Below, piece after piece: positions 1 through 11,380 of a stretch of 64,000 nt of DNA. This DNA is from Phoronis australis. Lineage: Eukaryota; Phoronida; Phoronidae. The notes beneath the pieces were generated by a model. The model saw only the letters and a list, made by a program, of their open reading frames with translations. It made no database searches and was not told the origin of the DNA. Numbering within the stretch: position 1 is the first letter of the stretch; each line of letters starts with the position of its first letter. The stretch is taken from contig NMRA01000541.1 in assembly GCA_002633005.1 (NCBI GenBank), positions 62,001 through 126,000 on the forward strand, given 5' to 3'. The position numbers and the translations under genes were made by a program.

Positions 1-480
1 GGCTCAGTATAAACTGGATTATGGTTAGCTTTGCCTCAATGAATTGTAGAGGTCTAGGAGACTTAGCAAAGCGTAGATGTGGTCCACTTTCTAAGAGAAA
101 GTCTTGTATTTACTGCCTCCGGGCACTCACTTCACCAAAGAAGAAACGAAATAAGTTCGTTCCACCTGGGAATATGATATAATGGTGAGCCTAGGAATAC
201 GAGACTCGCGTGGTGTGTGCATTCTTTTTAATAGAAACTTTGAATATGAAGTCAACTCCAAAAAATAGATTCGGATGGTAATCTGGTTGCCACGGAAGTC
301 TTAATTGAGAACAATTATCTAGTATATCTGATAAATTTGTACGGTCCAAACAGAGACAAAGAAGTTTCCTTGATGGATAAAATCCGTCAGAACGAGTTTC
401 TTTTGTCACAGACACACGTAAGGACGACATTTTGATGTAACAACTGACGAGAACCTCGAAAACTTCCATTTACAGAATGC
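1..480 (+). pseudogene. LINE (non-LTR retrotransposon) endonuclease remnant
   Basis: The plus strand carries pieces of an apurinic-type endonuclease domain of a LINE, in shifted frames. Near 30-75 it reads SFASMNCRGL, the usual N-terminal strand with the catalytic Asn. Near 205-262 it reads SRGVCILFNRNFEYEVNS. In another frame, around 265-385, come IDSDGNLVATEVLIEN and then LVYLINLYGPNRDK. The N-x-YGPN-x-D pattern is typical of L1/Tx1-like elements. At least two frame changes and stops break it. The window starts inside the element, and no reverse transcriptase follows, so this is a 5' fragment. The 92-codon minus ORF across the same bases is a shadow. Confidence 0.6.
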
Positions 481-483
481 AAA

Positions 484-1135
484 TTTTATATGCTAATAAG
501 GGAGCACTTGACTACTGCGCCGTCTATACATCGGCGGAAAAGCTTAAATACCCGTGACTGCGTGTGGGGAAATTGCGATTGTGTGCGCTGAAGTCGATAT
601 TTTCAAAGTACAATTATACCACAGTTTAAGGTTGCAAAGTGAGTTTTTTTGATATGCTTCGATTATATAGAAAAATCTTTACTCTCTCAGACGAAATCAT
701 CTGTGTTCTTTTAAATGAAAATTAACTCCTGAAATTAGTCCGGGGAAGGAGACCAAAAGCGGCAGTTTAGCTACATGTAGTTCTCCGTTCCTGGTTATCT
801 CTTCTTTGTATTATTAGCTTGTGTACCACATGGAGAGTGGTCGACACGGTTATGATACATATTAGTGTTTGTGTGTAAACGTTTAATGTTGGAAGATTCA
901 TTAAATATTGTTCTTTTATTTGTTTTTTTCCTACTAAATTTTCTGATTAAAGTCACGTTAATAAGGGTTTTACTTGTAATAATTAGTGGTTAATAAGTAT
1001 ATTAACCGGATTTAATCATTGTCTCTCCATCAAGACAAAATCACAAAAATAGCAACCTTTCAAACAAACGTACCATCAAATTCTGACCAATACTATATGT
1101 AGCAAAAATATCAGAGAAAACGCTGTTATTCGTAC
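484..1135. other. No gene seen
   Basis: AT-rich sequence with short T runs. No domain, repeat structure or splice-bounded exon was recognised. Confidence 0.4.
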
Positions 1136-1235
1136 CTTCACCTTCGCCATGTTTCTTGGAAATGAAATCGATCAAATCTCTCAAAACGTCTACGTATTTC
1201 AACTTCTTGCACGTTTCTAAGGTACCTTCGTACAC
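1136..1235 (-). CDS. Possible internal exon, unknown protein
   Basis: On the minus strand a pyrimidine-rich acceptor ending in ttattgcag precedes base 1235, and a donor GTACGA follows base 1136. The 100 bp between is open and encodes 33 codons of lysine- and leucine-rich, helix-like sequence (VYEGTLETCKKLKYVDVLRD, then LIDFISKKHGEGE). It starts in phase 0 and ends in phase 1. The amino acid mix is unlike the noise ORFs around it, but the exon is short and I do not recognise the family. No partner exon was found on either side. It may be chance. Confidence 0.3.
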
Positions 1236-2045
1236 CTGCAATAAAATGACAATGGTCTATAATGCATCTCGGCAGCTCATTCGGACTTGAGTAAAGCACT
1301 TATGACATTTTCATTATAGATAAAAACAAAAACAAAAAGAAATACCGCTTTATACTGATCTGGACAGCAGGCCCTGCCCAAAAGTTTGTAAAGTAAAAAA
1401 GTGCAACTCTGGTGTTATCAGAGCTGAAGAAGACACTTTCAACAGTTGCTCGATATTCGTCATGCAGAATATTAAAGCAGTCAGTGCTCAGTGAGATTTG
1501 TTGTTAACTGATCTGTTCGTCATCTATATTTAACTCTGCTAATATTTATTTGGCATATTTGTTTCCGAGAAATGACGTGACATTTCCTCGGTATTTCAAG
1601 TGAGCGTGTTAACCGACAGCACCTGCTACAGTGTACATCACCCCATCTGGTCCTTAGTGCACATTAAGTTCCAGCGGAATACTGAGGACATGGCGCCCAG
1701 CAAGCATCCAGAGGACCTCATACAAAGAGGTCCCACTGTCAAACGAGTGCAAAGTTTTGGAATGTGAAATCTGGCAATGTAGCCTAAGACGTAGTACTGT
1801 TGTATGTTTTTTTGTTATTGGAAACCATTCTGTATGTGGAGCATACATGATAGACATGTTGGTTCTCAGTAAATCAAGATATGAGAATGGAAAGGTTATA
1901 AAAATCAGGTGAAGCAGTACAATATGACAGCAAGATTTTGGAGAAATTTGGGGTACTTTCATAAGCTCATGGGCGGCGCAGCACTGAAAAAAGTGTGGGG
2001 CTTTATCCCCCCACCGCCCATGAAGTTACAATTTTAATTATTATT
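1236..2045. other. No gene seen
   Basis: Mixed AT-rich sequence. The 102-codon minus ORF at 1654-1962 has no recognisable domain and no supporting splice or codon signal. Confidence 0.35.
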
Positions 2046-2084
2046 TTCTTTCTCCCTCTCCCTCTCCTTCTCCCTCTCCCTCTC
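2046..2084. repeat. CTCCCT polypyrimidine microsatellite
   Basis: An imperfect run of CTCCCT/CTCCTT units about 40 bp long, pure pyrimidine on the plus strand and so purine on the minus. Such tracts can adopt triplex structure. No gene start is visible next to it. Confidence 0.8.
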
Positions 2085-2541
2085 GGTTGGGTATATTCCT
2101 AGTTAGGCAATATCATTTGTTGTAAGGTGTGATTAGTTAAAATACTCGAGGCACACCTGTTCTGGCCAAATTATCCCGATAAAAATATAGATGTGTCCTG
2201 CGTTAAATAACGTTCCTTTACCGAGAATCATCAGGCGCAGCTTTCAAAAAGTTCATCCTGTCTTACAAAAATGCCATAATGTTGTTTTACAATAATGAGT
2301 ACACAACATGACTCTAGTACCTCAAAATAAATTTTATTATTTTATCTTACTTGATTTCAGTGCCTTTAGTGCACAGCTCATAAAGAAACACTCAAAAATT
2401 AAAAAAATGATTATTATATACAACGTCATGGGTTGAACCCAAGTCGTTCGCCATACTGTTCGGATCAGAGACAAAGTGTATAGAGTGAAGAAAAAGCAAG
2501 GTACATTTAGCGTCGAGAAGGTTCGTAGAGGGATCAAAAGA

Positions 2542-2735
2542 TGTGTTGCCGATGGCTGCAGCAACAGCGTCCAGGCGGAGAACGTCTCGGTGTTCCGAAG
2601 GACACCAAAGTTTTGCAGAAGTGGCATCGCCTCATGCGCTGAACGAGAGTGCGGGACCTCATCGTGGACCAAGCGATTCGGTACGGGGCCACTCTGTGTT
2701 TTGCCCACTTTGATGACTCGTGTTTCGACTCCAGT
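2542..2735 (+). pseudogene. Broken THAP-type zinc finger
   Basis: THAP domains are C2CH zinc-binding DNA-binding modules found in host factors and in transposases of P-like and Kolobok-like elements. Here the first cysteine pair (CVADGC, 2542-2559) and the VSVF strand lie in one frame. The rest lies in a second frame starting near 2598: KDTKVLQKWHRLMR, with the characteristic Trp, then a TGA stop at 2640-2642, then LCFAHF with the final Cys (2696) and His (2705). A small deletion near 2596 removed the usual F-P step and changed frame. So this is a THAP sequence with one frameshift and one stop. No downstream transposase or host domain was seen. Confidence 0.55.
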
Positions 2736-4576
2736 CACAGGAGATGTTACGATGAAGGCCTGGTTCAATAAAGGACAATATTTATAAGTCAGAAACATCG
2801 GCTCTTAATTCATGATCGTCTGTTGAATGACTGGGTTGACTCGCCGAGCCCGAGGCTGCTTCTCTCGCGGAAGGACCCAGTTCGTAAGGCTCAAAGTGGA
2901 AAAGTACGCAGCTGGAGGCACATTAAACTTGTTCTCGCTTTCGTGCAACCCCATTTCCTCATCCTGACCACCATTCCCATACGTTTCTTCATACTATTCA
3001 TTCAATTCTTGCTCATAATCGTCGTCGCTTTCAAATTCACTGCTCTCCGCCATTGTTCAATGCTAGTCACTGATCTCTTGTGTTCAACCCATGACGTCAC
3101 ATGGCGGGAAATGTGAAAATTGACAAAATTGAAAGAAAAATCAAAATTTCGAGCTAATTACACAACATAAACATGGGTTTAGCTAAATTTTACGTCATAC
3201 ATTTAGTCTGTGGCCACCGGTAATTCAAAATGTGCAAAAATCCATGGTGTGTACTGTATAAAAGTAAACACGGAAATTGGAAAACTTGTTTTGTCCAGGA
3301 AATTCGGTTCATAAGATTCGGACAAACAGTGAAGTGTTCAAAATCAGGGTAGGAAAGTTCCAGTAAGCGAAATCATAAGCGAGAACCAGGAAAAGTATGA
3401 AACAGTCTAGGATAATTTTACAAAATCGTGGAAAAACTGGCCCATCCCAGTTACAATCGCTAAAATTGGAGTAAAATAGCACCTCTTTCATGCTAAGGAA
3501 AAACGAATTCGCCAAGAACATTTCAGTGCGCCAATTAAAATCTTTGAATGCTCCCTGGGCGAGTGGAGCGCTCCGACAATGAACCCTGAAAGTCAGTCCT
3601 TGATAAACAACACCATTTTTAAAGTATGTTATTTTCCATAATGTGTTATGTCAAGAAACTTACAGATACTTGTAGTAGCAATTACTTACAAACAAGTATG
3701 CTGCGTGAATTGAAATAAGGTGCCTATCAAACCGTATGAAAGTTATCAATTTGTAGGCCTATCAAACATGTCTTGACAATTCGCAATGACTAAAAATGTA
3801 GAGGAAAATTATGTCTTGACCAAGGAAATTGCTTGTTCGTTCCGAGACAGGAAAGTAAAGACCTTGGTATATATCCTATTTTTACTAAAACGTTTTTGTA
3901 AACCTGCTTGTATACTTGATTGATCGCGGTTTTAATGTCAAATATAAGGACATTTCATTTTAATAGTTATTTGCGCTAAAAATCGTCAGCCTAAGGGCCT
4001 AATGGTCTGTTGTAAATCGCCTACAACGTCAAACTGAAAATAATTCAACGGTGCCCGAAATGTGATTTTATTCTGGCTGGCACCAGAGAGATTTGAACTG
4101 ACACTTGTTTTTTTTTCTTCATAAAATGTAGGAATAGGGGCCTACTCTTTATATACCTGAGTGTGTGTACATAGTTACACACTGCACTATTACAGACCCT
4201 TGAATTAGTGATATTTCATCAATTTTGGTTTAATATTTAATGTTTCCCACTTATTTTCGGGTTATTAATAGAGTTTAATCATGCCCTTCAAGGGATTATC
4301 ACAATTGATTTGCCAATTTATATACATAACTGTAAATATAACTGATTTTTTTTCTAAGCAAAGAATTCTTCGTAAGCCCATAAAAGAAATGGATTTTACC
4401 TAGAAAAGTTGCGTCACATTATCGCAGTTGAAGAATTATTACAGTTGATTCACCAAAGGATCCCAATCAATTTTTTATTACCTATAAGTTTCTTTCTAAG
4501 CGAAGAAACATGCTCAGAAAGCTCTCATTTATTGAGAAGTCATTAATTTTTTACAAGAAAACAGGTACTCTATAAC
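2736..4576. other. No gene seen
   Basis: AT-rich intergenic sequence. Short ORFs at 2823 and 3309 have no recognisable features. Confidence 0.35.
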
Positions 4577-4826
4577 TTGATAAAATATGAAAGCCAAAAA
4601 CCAAGCATAAATGGAGCAACAGTTGGAAATCGTAAACACTTTTGTACAAACTTAAACCAAAATCAATTTCAAAATCTGCAATTTTTGGAGCACATCTACA
4701 ATACTTGGTACAGTACACATTCATCATATCTAATGAAAGTCTGGGAGACAAAACCCCATGTTTCTTAACTTGATTACCTTTGAGAGTCAAAAAGCTAACA
4801 TGACTGGGGACTATCATGAAATTCGC
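4577..4826. repeat. Repeat R, left block
   Basis: A unit of about 170 bp with AAAGCTAACATGACTGGGG and TTTTTGGAGCACATCTACAA landmarks recurs here and at 17312-17655. The two blocks flank everything between them, so the repeat appears to be the original target in which the nest of elements was built. Confidence 0.6.
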
Positions 4827-7066
4827 AAGACAAGTTTTTGGATAAAAAACGTGAAAGTTGTCTTTATATTTGATCTTTAATGTTACTCGTGACGTTAACA
4901 AGTTGCACTAGATTGGCTGCTTCGCGGTCAATACGACGCTGTAGTTATTTTGTAAGCGCAGCTATTTTTGACAGTCTTCGCCCACAACTGCATTTTTTTC
5001 GTGTTTATGTTATTAACGGGTCTCCTATCACGCGCCCATGATGATGGCATAGTGAGTGAGTTGTTACACCGCGAAGAGCTCTCACTCCTGGGATTTTATT
5101 TTCATAGTATTGACCCTTGCAGTACTGACACGAAATTCATCCACGAACTTCGATGGCTCTAATTTCGAAATCATACTATGATTATGACTTGAACGAAATT
5201 AGACGGTGACATCAAACACGGATGAGCACTGCGGAGTCTACAGCCACTTGTAGCTTTGCGCATTCTGTTTTCATGTATCAGTGACATTAAAATCTGGGCT
5301 AGTTACATGTTCATTTGTACACGTAGGCAGTTGGTCGTTCACGTTGTTCCAAAAATGAATATTTTCTGTCAACAACATATTGACAAATTATGTAAAATAA
5401 AACAATTCACGGGAAGATGTGAATACGTGGTGAAGAGGTATTTGTCTCTACGCAGCATATGTGCGTGAATCTTTGGTAAACCGATTACGATGTCGAAGAA
5501 ATTTTATCAAGGTGCACTTTTAAGAAGCAAAGCGTCTGGTGATATTTATAGCGTATGGTCTGGCCACCTTAGGTAGTAAGGGACGCTGAATGACAAGTGG
5601 CAACTACATGTTTGGCGTGAAAATATAAAATCATGCTTTTTATCACCACCCCTCCAGAGAATTCCACATTCTAATGAGTCACCACTCGAGATTTGGTTCC
5701 GTTTCAGTCCTAAACTCGTAGAATAATACGTCTGTGCTCAGCTGTGCGAAGAAATACAGATTATGAAACGGTGCTCAATTTCAAAAAAACCAGCATGAGA
5801 GCCCTTTATCAGAAATGCCAAGCAAACGCAGCGTTGTAGGAAAGAGACGTCGGCTTTCCGTATGTCTACAAAAGTGCTTTGAGCAATGTGTACAAATTTG
5901 TTCATTTCGCTTTCAACACTGACGAATATCGTCAACACGGTGTTTTAAAAAAGTCAACTTTTTTGGGCATTTTCAAAAATAAATGTTTGGTTGATGAATT
6001 CAGCAAGTCTGTGCCCACGGGCAGATAAAGTATCTGCGTAAAGAAAGAGTTGCGTTTTCAAAACTTTCAGAGGTTGAGCTCAAGGACTACCTGAGAAAGA
6101 AATTAAAACCGAATACCACGAATACCATGTAGAAACTTGTCCAATTAATATAAACCTCTTGGAAAACTGTTACCCGAAGAAATGTGCAAAATACTAAAGT
6201 CATTCACGGAAGGTTGTGCCAGAGGTGATTCGTTGCTGCGGAGCCTCCACGGGATATTATAAACACTGTGCTGTACACTAGTTAGCTGAATGGAAAGCTG
6301 AAGCGGAAAAATTCAGAACACACATTTTCTATTCAGAAATTGAAATCTCTTTAGAATCAAAAACAATTGGAAACCAGGATTTATTGCGTCAGAAAACTTA
6401 TCACGCCAGGAGAGAATTGTTTTCATGCCTGGAAACTACGTTATTAACCATTATGCAATGATGACAATCCAATGTGTACCTATATATTGGCATCTGTCGT
6501 AAAACGTGGATTAGACGAAAGAAATTCAACTGCATTTCCAAGATAATATGCCTGTCGTCGGCGACCCTCGTTTATACCAGTATTACGGACATTATCACTT
6601 TGAAGGATCAATGCTTGGGGATGGTGACGTCGTGTCCTGGCGTGAAAAGTTACTGGCATGGAACGTTTTTGAACCTGACTTATTAAATTTTCAGTTCGGT
6701 CGTATTTTATTTTGATCCTGAAGTAAAGAATTTTTGTCTGGACGTTTTGAATTCTGGTCCTGATTTGTTTTTTGGTCTTCTGAGTGAAAACAATCTCAAT
6801 GTATTTGATTGTGTTAATTCTTGCTTAAGTAAAAGTTCTGGTTTTGAGATATTTATTTTTGGTCCTGGAGAGTTAACATGTTTTGCTTGGTTTCAATCTG
6901 GGAAAAAATATATGTCGTTAAATGTTTCCACTTAGGCCTTCCATAAACGTGGGAGAGCAGGCTGTGTAGCATCGTACAATGTAACTTCTTTTATAAATCT
7001 AGGTGTTTGTGATTTAGTAATGCTATGAAAAATGAGTAGTTGTTGCTTCGTTTGAAATATTGTAGC
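4827..7066. mobile_element. Element B, copy B1, left part (noncoding, truncated)
   Basis: Matches 10047-12385 of copy B2 and, from about 5600, copy B3 (34301 onward) in order and orientation, with many substitutions and indels. The left terminus is missing. At 7066 the match stops where the gypsy LTR begins. It resumes at 16605 with the expected next bases (TTGTATCCTTTGTATATGCC), so the gypsy element inserted into B1. No intact protein is visible. A lysine-rich reading frame fragment near 6000-6130 is shared with B2 and B3 but is broken. Confidence 0.7.
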
Positions 7067-7228
7067 TGCGATAAGTGATTTTGTGTGTGCAAAATCAGCA
7101 TTTAGAGTAAAGTTTTTAAGTTCTAAACTTGACCTTTATTGAAAACGTAAAATACAGACAAAGTATGTAGGCAAGCGCCATCTATTGGAAACTAAATAAA
7201 CTAACCATACTTAAGCTGTCATTCAACA
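7067..7228 (-). repeat. 3' LTR of the gypsy element
   Basis: About 160 bp, similar to 16453-16603. On the minus strand it starts TGTTGAATGACAGC and ends TTATCGCA, giving the expected TG...CA ends. It contains an AATAAAG polyadenylation-type signal. A purine-rich tract (AAAGCAGGGAGAA) lies immediately upstream on the minus strand and fits a polypurine tract. Confidence 0.7.
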
Positions 7229-7261
7229 TTCTCCCTGCTTTATGAAAGTTGAGAAAGTACT

Positions 7262-8544
7262 AAATGTGAAAAGATAGTCCTTAAACACTAAAGTCCGTGT
7301 AGTCGGAATCCACTTAGTACACATACTCACTGAGGTATGAAGGAGTTTTTCTATTACGAGGAAATGGTGGGCTTTCATCAGTCACGGCAGTGTCGGTCTC
7401 AGTTTTAGTCGGGGCCATCAGGTCATAAGCAGAAGGGTTAGCGGTGGCATCAGGTGATCCGTTAAGCAGGGATGGTTCTGATGGCGGAATGACGACATCT
7501 GGCTTTGTCATTAGGTGAAAGTTAACACTTGTCGGTCTTATTTGCACACGGTATCGACGATATGAAGCGTTGTTCAGTCCCTGTACAACATAGGTGCGGT
7601 AAGCAAGCTTCTCCACAATTCTTCCTAGGGTCCATTGATGTCCTTCACGCAGCTCTAATTAGACAGTTCGACCTTTTGGTAGCTCGCAAAGATTTCTTGA
7701 TTTCCTGTCACACCATGCTTTTACAGCTTGCTTGTGCTTCAGTCTTTTGTCAGAGGCAATTTCGTCCTGTGGTACTTGTTTCCGCACGAAACGAGGCAGA
7801 AGAGTGCGGGTTGTTCTCTTAAATATCATTTGAGCAGGACTCAGACCAGTATCCTCACGTGGGGAGTTTCTTTGTTCCAGCAGGGCAATGTTTGGGTCTG
7901 TTCCATCGTCAGTGCCTTGAGCATTAAGTATTTAAGGACCTTCACAGCTGCTTCATCCTTTCCGTTAGCGGAGTGGTGTCCTGGCGATGACGTCACAAGT
8001 GTTATGCCCTCGTAGTAATAACGATGGCAAATTCACGAGAAGTGAAGTGCGCTCCACAGTCAGTTACAAGCATGGTTGGGATACCATATCGCGAGAAATA
8101 TTTCTTTAAACATCCAATCATTTTCGTGGTAGTAGCAGTCTCAAGTCGACCAACCTGAGTGAAGTTGGAATAGGGGTCGATAAGAACAATGTGTTGTCGT
8201 CGATTAATTTCAAAGAGGTCACTCGATACCTTTTCGTATGGTGTCTTTCCATCATTCTGCATTTGTAATGATTCACGTTGGTTGCGAGGTTGAAGTTCTT
8301 GACACGGGGTACATAATTCGACATGCCTTTTTATGTCCTCCGCCATCCTGGGCCAGGATACCAATGACCTAGCATGACTTAACATGCTGTTGTAGCCTAG
8401 ATGAGCAGATTTTAGGCGAGCTTTTATGTCCTTACACATCTGACCGGGAATCACAATCCCTTCACCCTTTAGGATGATTCCAGCTTCACATGGGAGAATG
8501 TCACGCATACTGTGGTATGCTTTCAGCTCAGCAGGCATGGACAC
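7262..8544 (-). pseudogene. Gypsy integrase region
   Basis: Encodes the enzyme that joins element cDNA to host DNA. The H2C2 zinc-binding motif is seen near 8300-8420 (HLGYNSMLSHARSLVSWPRM, later CTPC). The catalytic core follows: a VSSDLFEI strand with the first Asp, then LVTDCGAHFTSREF with the second. Past about 8020 the frame breaks, and the segment with the catalytic Glu (SANGKDEAAVK) lies in another frame. A C-terminal tail ends near 7314. It is degenerate and non-functional as it stands. Confidence 0.75.
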
Positions 8545-9626
8545 CCACTCAGTATATACGACCTTAAAGTGGACATCAGGGGATCGTCGTCAGGTGCCTT
8601 CTTCGCTTCCTGAAGACGCGCATCTGAGATGTCCAGGAAGTAGTCAATTTTCAAGGTTTCTTCATAAACAAGGGCATTCAGGAATGCACGGCTAAGTGTG
8701 TCATCAATGTACAGCTCGGAACCTTTAACAAACTGAAATTCAACATCATAGCGGTATAGTGTCATCAGTAGACTTTGGAGACGCTTTGGAGCTTGACTCA
8801 GAGGTCTCTTCAATATGGCTGACCGAGGGTAATGATCGTTCTGTTTGATGGTGTACTGATCAAAACGTTCTAAGCCGAATACAACAGAGAGAAGTTCCTT
8901 CTCGATCTGGGCCCAGTTTCTCTCAGGTTGGGTTAGTGAGCGAGACGCATATTCAACCGGATGCCCTTGTTGGAGGAGAACAGCACCCATACTATCTTTG
9001 CTGCTATCAGCTTGCACAATTGTTTCTTTATCTTTGTCGAAGTAAGCGAGAACAGGAGTCTGTGTCAGCTTAGCTTTCACCACCTGCAAAGCAGCATCAC
9101 AAACAGGGGACCAGTTCCACGTAGAGTCATTTCTTGTTAGAGCACGCAAAAGTTCTAGGTCAGTAGACAAACCAGGTAGAAATTGAGAGAGGTATTGCAC
9201 CATTCCACACAGTTACTTCACAGCTTGGACATCAGTGGGCGGCAGCATATAGAAAATAGCTTCTATTTTGCGATCATCAGCTTTAATACCCTTGTCGGTG
9301 AAGAGATGTCCGTGGAAGGTTATTTCAGATTTTTGGATTTCTTTCTTGTCTTGGTTTAAGACGATGTGTCTCTGTTCACAGCGTTCAAAGAGCTGTCTCA
9401 GCTTGGCGTCATGATCTTTTGTTGCTTCAGTCTTAGTCTGTCCGCATCCAATTACAGATATGTCATCTGCAATTGTGAATACTCCTTCTAACCCACTCTG
9501 GGCTTCAGTAAGTTGACGTTAACATACTTCGCTGGACATTTTAGGTCCAAATGGGAGTCTTGCCCATCGGATACGTTCAAAAGGGGTTATCATCGTAGTA
9601 AGTCCTGATGACCCTCCATTCAATCC
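8545..9626 (-). pseudogene. Gypsy reverse transcriptase (3' part) and RNase H
   Basis: After the B2 insertion the reverse transcriptase resumes with MITPFERIRWARLPFGP. It contains the metal-binding IADDI box near 9460-9475, equivalent to YxDD. A stop lies near 9213. RNase H follows as TIVQADSSKDSMGAVLL, then VEYASRSLTQPERNW and the acidic EKELLSVVFGLERF. The order is as expected for gypsy pol. Confidence 0.8.
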
Positions 9627-9644
9627 TACAGCACACATCACGAA

Positions 9645-9840
9645 TTTTTGGCCGACCGGTCGGAAATTGGTCGACGACCGGCCGTCGACCGGTCGGCAAA
9701 TTAGCCGACCGGTCGGCTAAAAATTAGCCGACCGGCAGCCGCCCGCAGTGCCGACTCATAAGGCGACCCCACAGCCGACCCTTCAGCCGACCCTTTAGCC
9801 GACCGGCCATCAGCCGACCAGCTGGTCGGCTGCTATTTTT
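9645..9840. repeat. Left subterminal GCCGACC array of B2
   Basis: About eleven copies of GCCGAC in both orientations, many arranged as the palindrome CCGACCGGTCGG, in under 200 bp just inside the TIR. In DNA transposons, arrays of this kind often serve as transposase binding sites. That role is inferred here. Confidence 0.8.
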
Positions 9841-11128
9841 AGGCTAGAGTAGCAGTTGCGTAATAGGTTGTCAGGCTCATACCACTTTGCGTGTCGATGC
9901 ATATTCGTCTTAGCACAGGGTCAAATAAATTAACCTAGTTTTGCTGTCTCGGTTACATGAGTTCACGTCGGTTGTGTAACACCACTACTTCGAAGGTTGA
10001 AGGCAAGCGGCATTAGTAAACATTGGATTATGGACAATGCAACAAGTTTTGGATGAAAAACGTGAAAGTTTTCTTTACATTTGATCTTTAATTTGACTCC
10101 TGACGTTAACAAATTGTATTAGATCGGTTGCTTCCCGGTCAATACAACGCTGTATAGTCATTTTGTAAACGCGGCTGTTTTTCGCAGTCTTCGCCCACAA
10201 TTGATTTTGTTTGTGTAACGCCAAACTGCATCGTTTTTGCGTGTTTTAAGTTATTCACCGGTCTCCTATCACGCGCCCATGATGAAGGATTAGTGAGTGA
10301 GTTGTTACACCGCGAAGAGTTCTCACTCCGGGGATTTTATTTTCATAGTATTGACCCGGCGAAATTCACGGTCCAGTATGCCCTAAACCCATGGACTTCT
10401 ACGGCTCTAACTTCGAAATCATACTATGGTTACGATTTCCACGAACTATGACGGTGACATCAAACACGGAATGACCACTGTTGAGGCTACAGCCAATTGT
10501 AGCTTTGCGCATTCTGTTTTCATGTATCGGTGACGTTAAAATCTGGGCTAGTTACATGTACACGTAGGCCCCTATCAGTTGGTCGTTCACGTTGTTCCAA
10601 AAATAAACACTTTCTGTCAACAACATATTGACAAATTATGTAAAATAAAACAATTGTGAACGGGAAGATGTGAATACGTGGTGAAGAGGTATTGTCTCTA
10701 CGCGGCATATGTGCGTGAATCTTTGGTAAAGCGATTGCGATGCCAAAAAATGATAGAAAATACATCAAGGTGCACTTTTGAGAAGCAAAGCGTCTGGTGA
10801 TATTTATAGCGTATGATCTGGCCACCTCAGGTAGTAAGTGACGCTGAATGAGAAGTGGCAACTACATGTTTGGCTTGTAACGCCACCCCTCCCCGAGTTT
10901 TGCCAATTCTAATCAGTCACCACTCGAGATTTGGTTCCGTTTCATTCCTAAAATCACAAAATAATTCTTCTGTGCTCAGCTGTAAGAAAAAATACAATTT
11001 TTTGAAATGGTGCTCAGTCTTAAAAAAGTTTCCATTATGAGAACGCTTTATCAGAAATGCCAAGCACACGCAGCGTTGTAAGACAAAGACGTTGGCGTTT
11101 CCGTATGTCCACAAAAGTGCTTTGAGCA

Positions 11129-11380
11129 GTGTTTACAAATTTGTTCATTTCGCTTTTCTACACTGACGACTATGGTCAAAACGGTGTTTTAAAAAAGTAC
11201 ACTTTTGACGGCATTTTCAAAAAAATATTTTGGTTGATGAATTCACCGAGTCGGTGCCACGGGCAGAAAACGTATCTGCGTAAAGAAAGAGTTGCGTTTT
11301 CAAAACATTCAGAGCATGAGCTCAAGGACTACCTGAAAAAGAAAATAAAACCGAATACCAAACAGAAACTTGTCCGTTGA
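11129..11380 (+). pseudogene. Decayed lysine-rich frame conserved among B copies
   Basis: In B2 this frame is open for 83 codons and ends in ELKDYLKKKIKPNTKQK. B1 (about 6000-6130) and B3 (about 34700-34800) contain similar but interrupted versions. A preceding arginine-rich stretch (about 11060-11115) is also shared. It could be a remnant exon of the transposase or of a captured gene. No domain is recognised and indels break it in all copies. Confidence 0.25.

Noticed and set aside
7314-8015. Plus-strand ORFs at 7529 and 7728
   Set aside because: Shadows of the minus-strand gypsy integrase.
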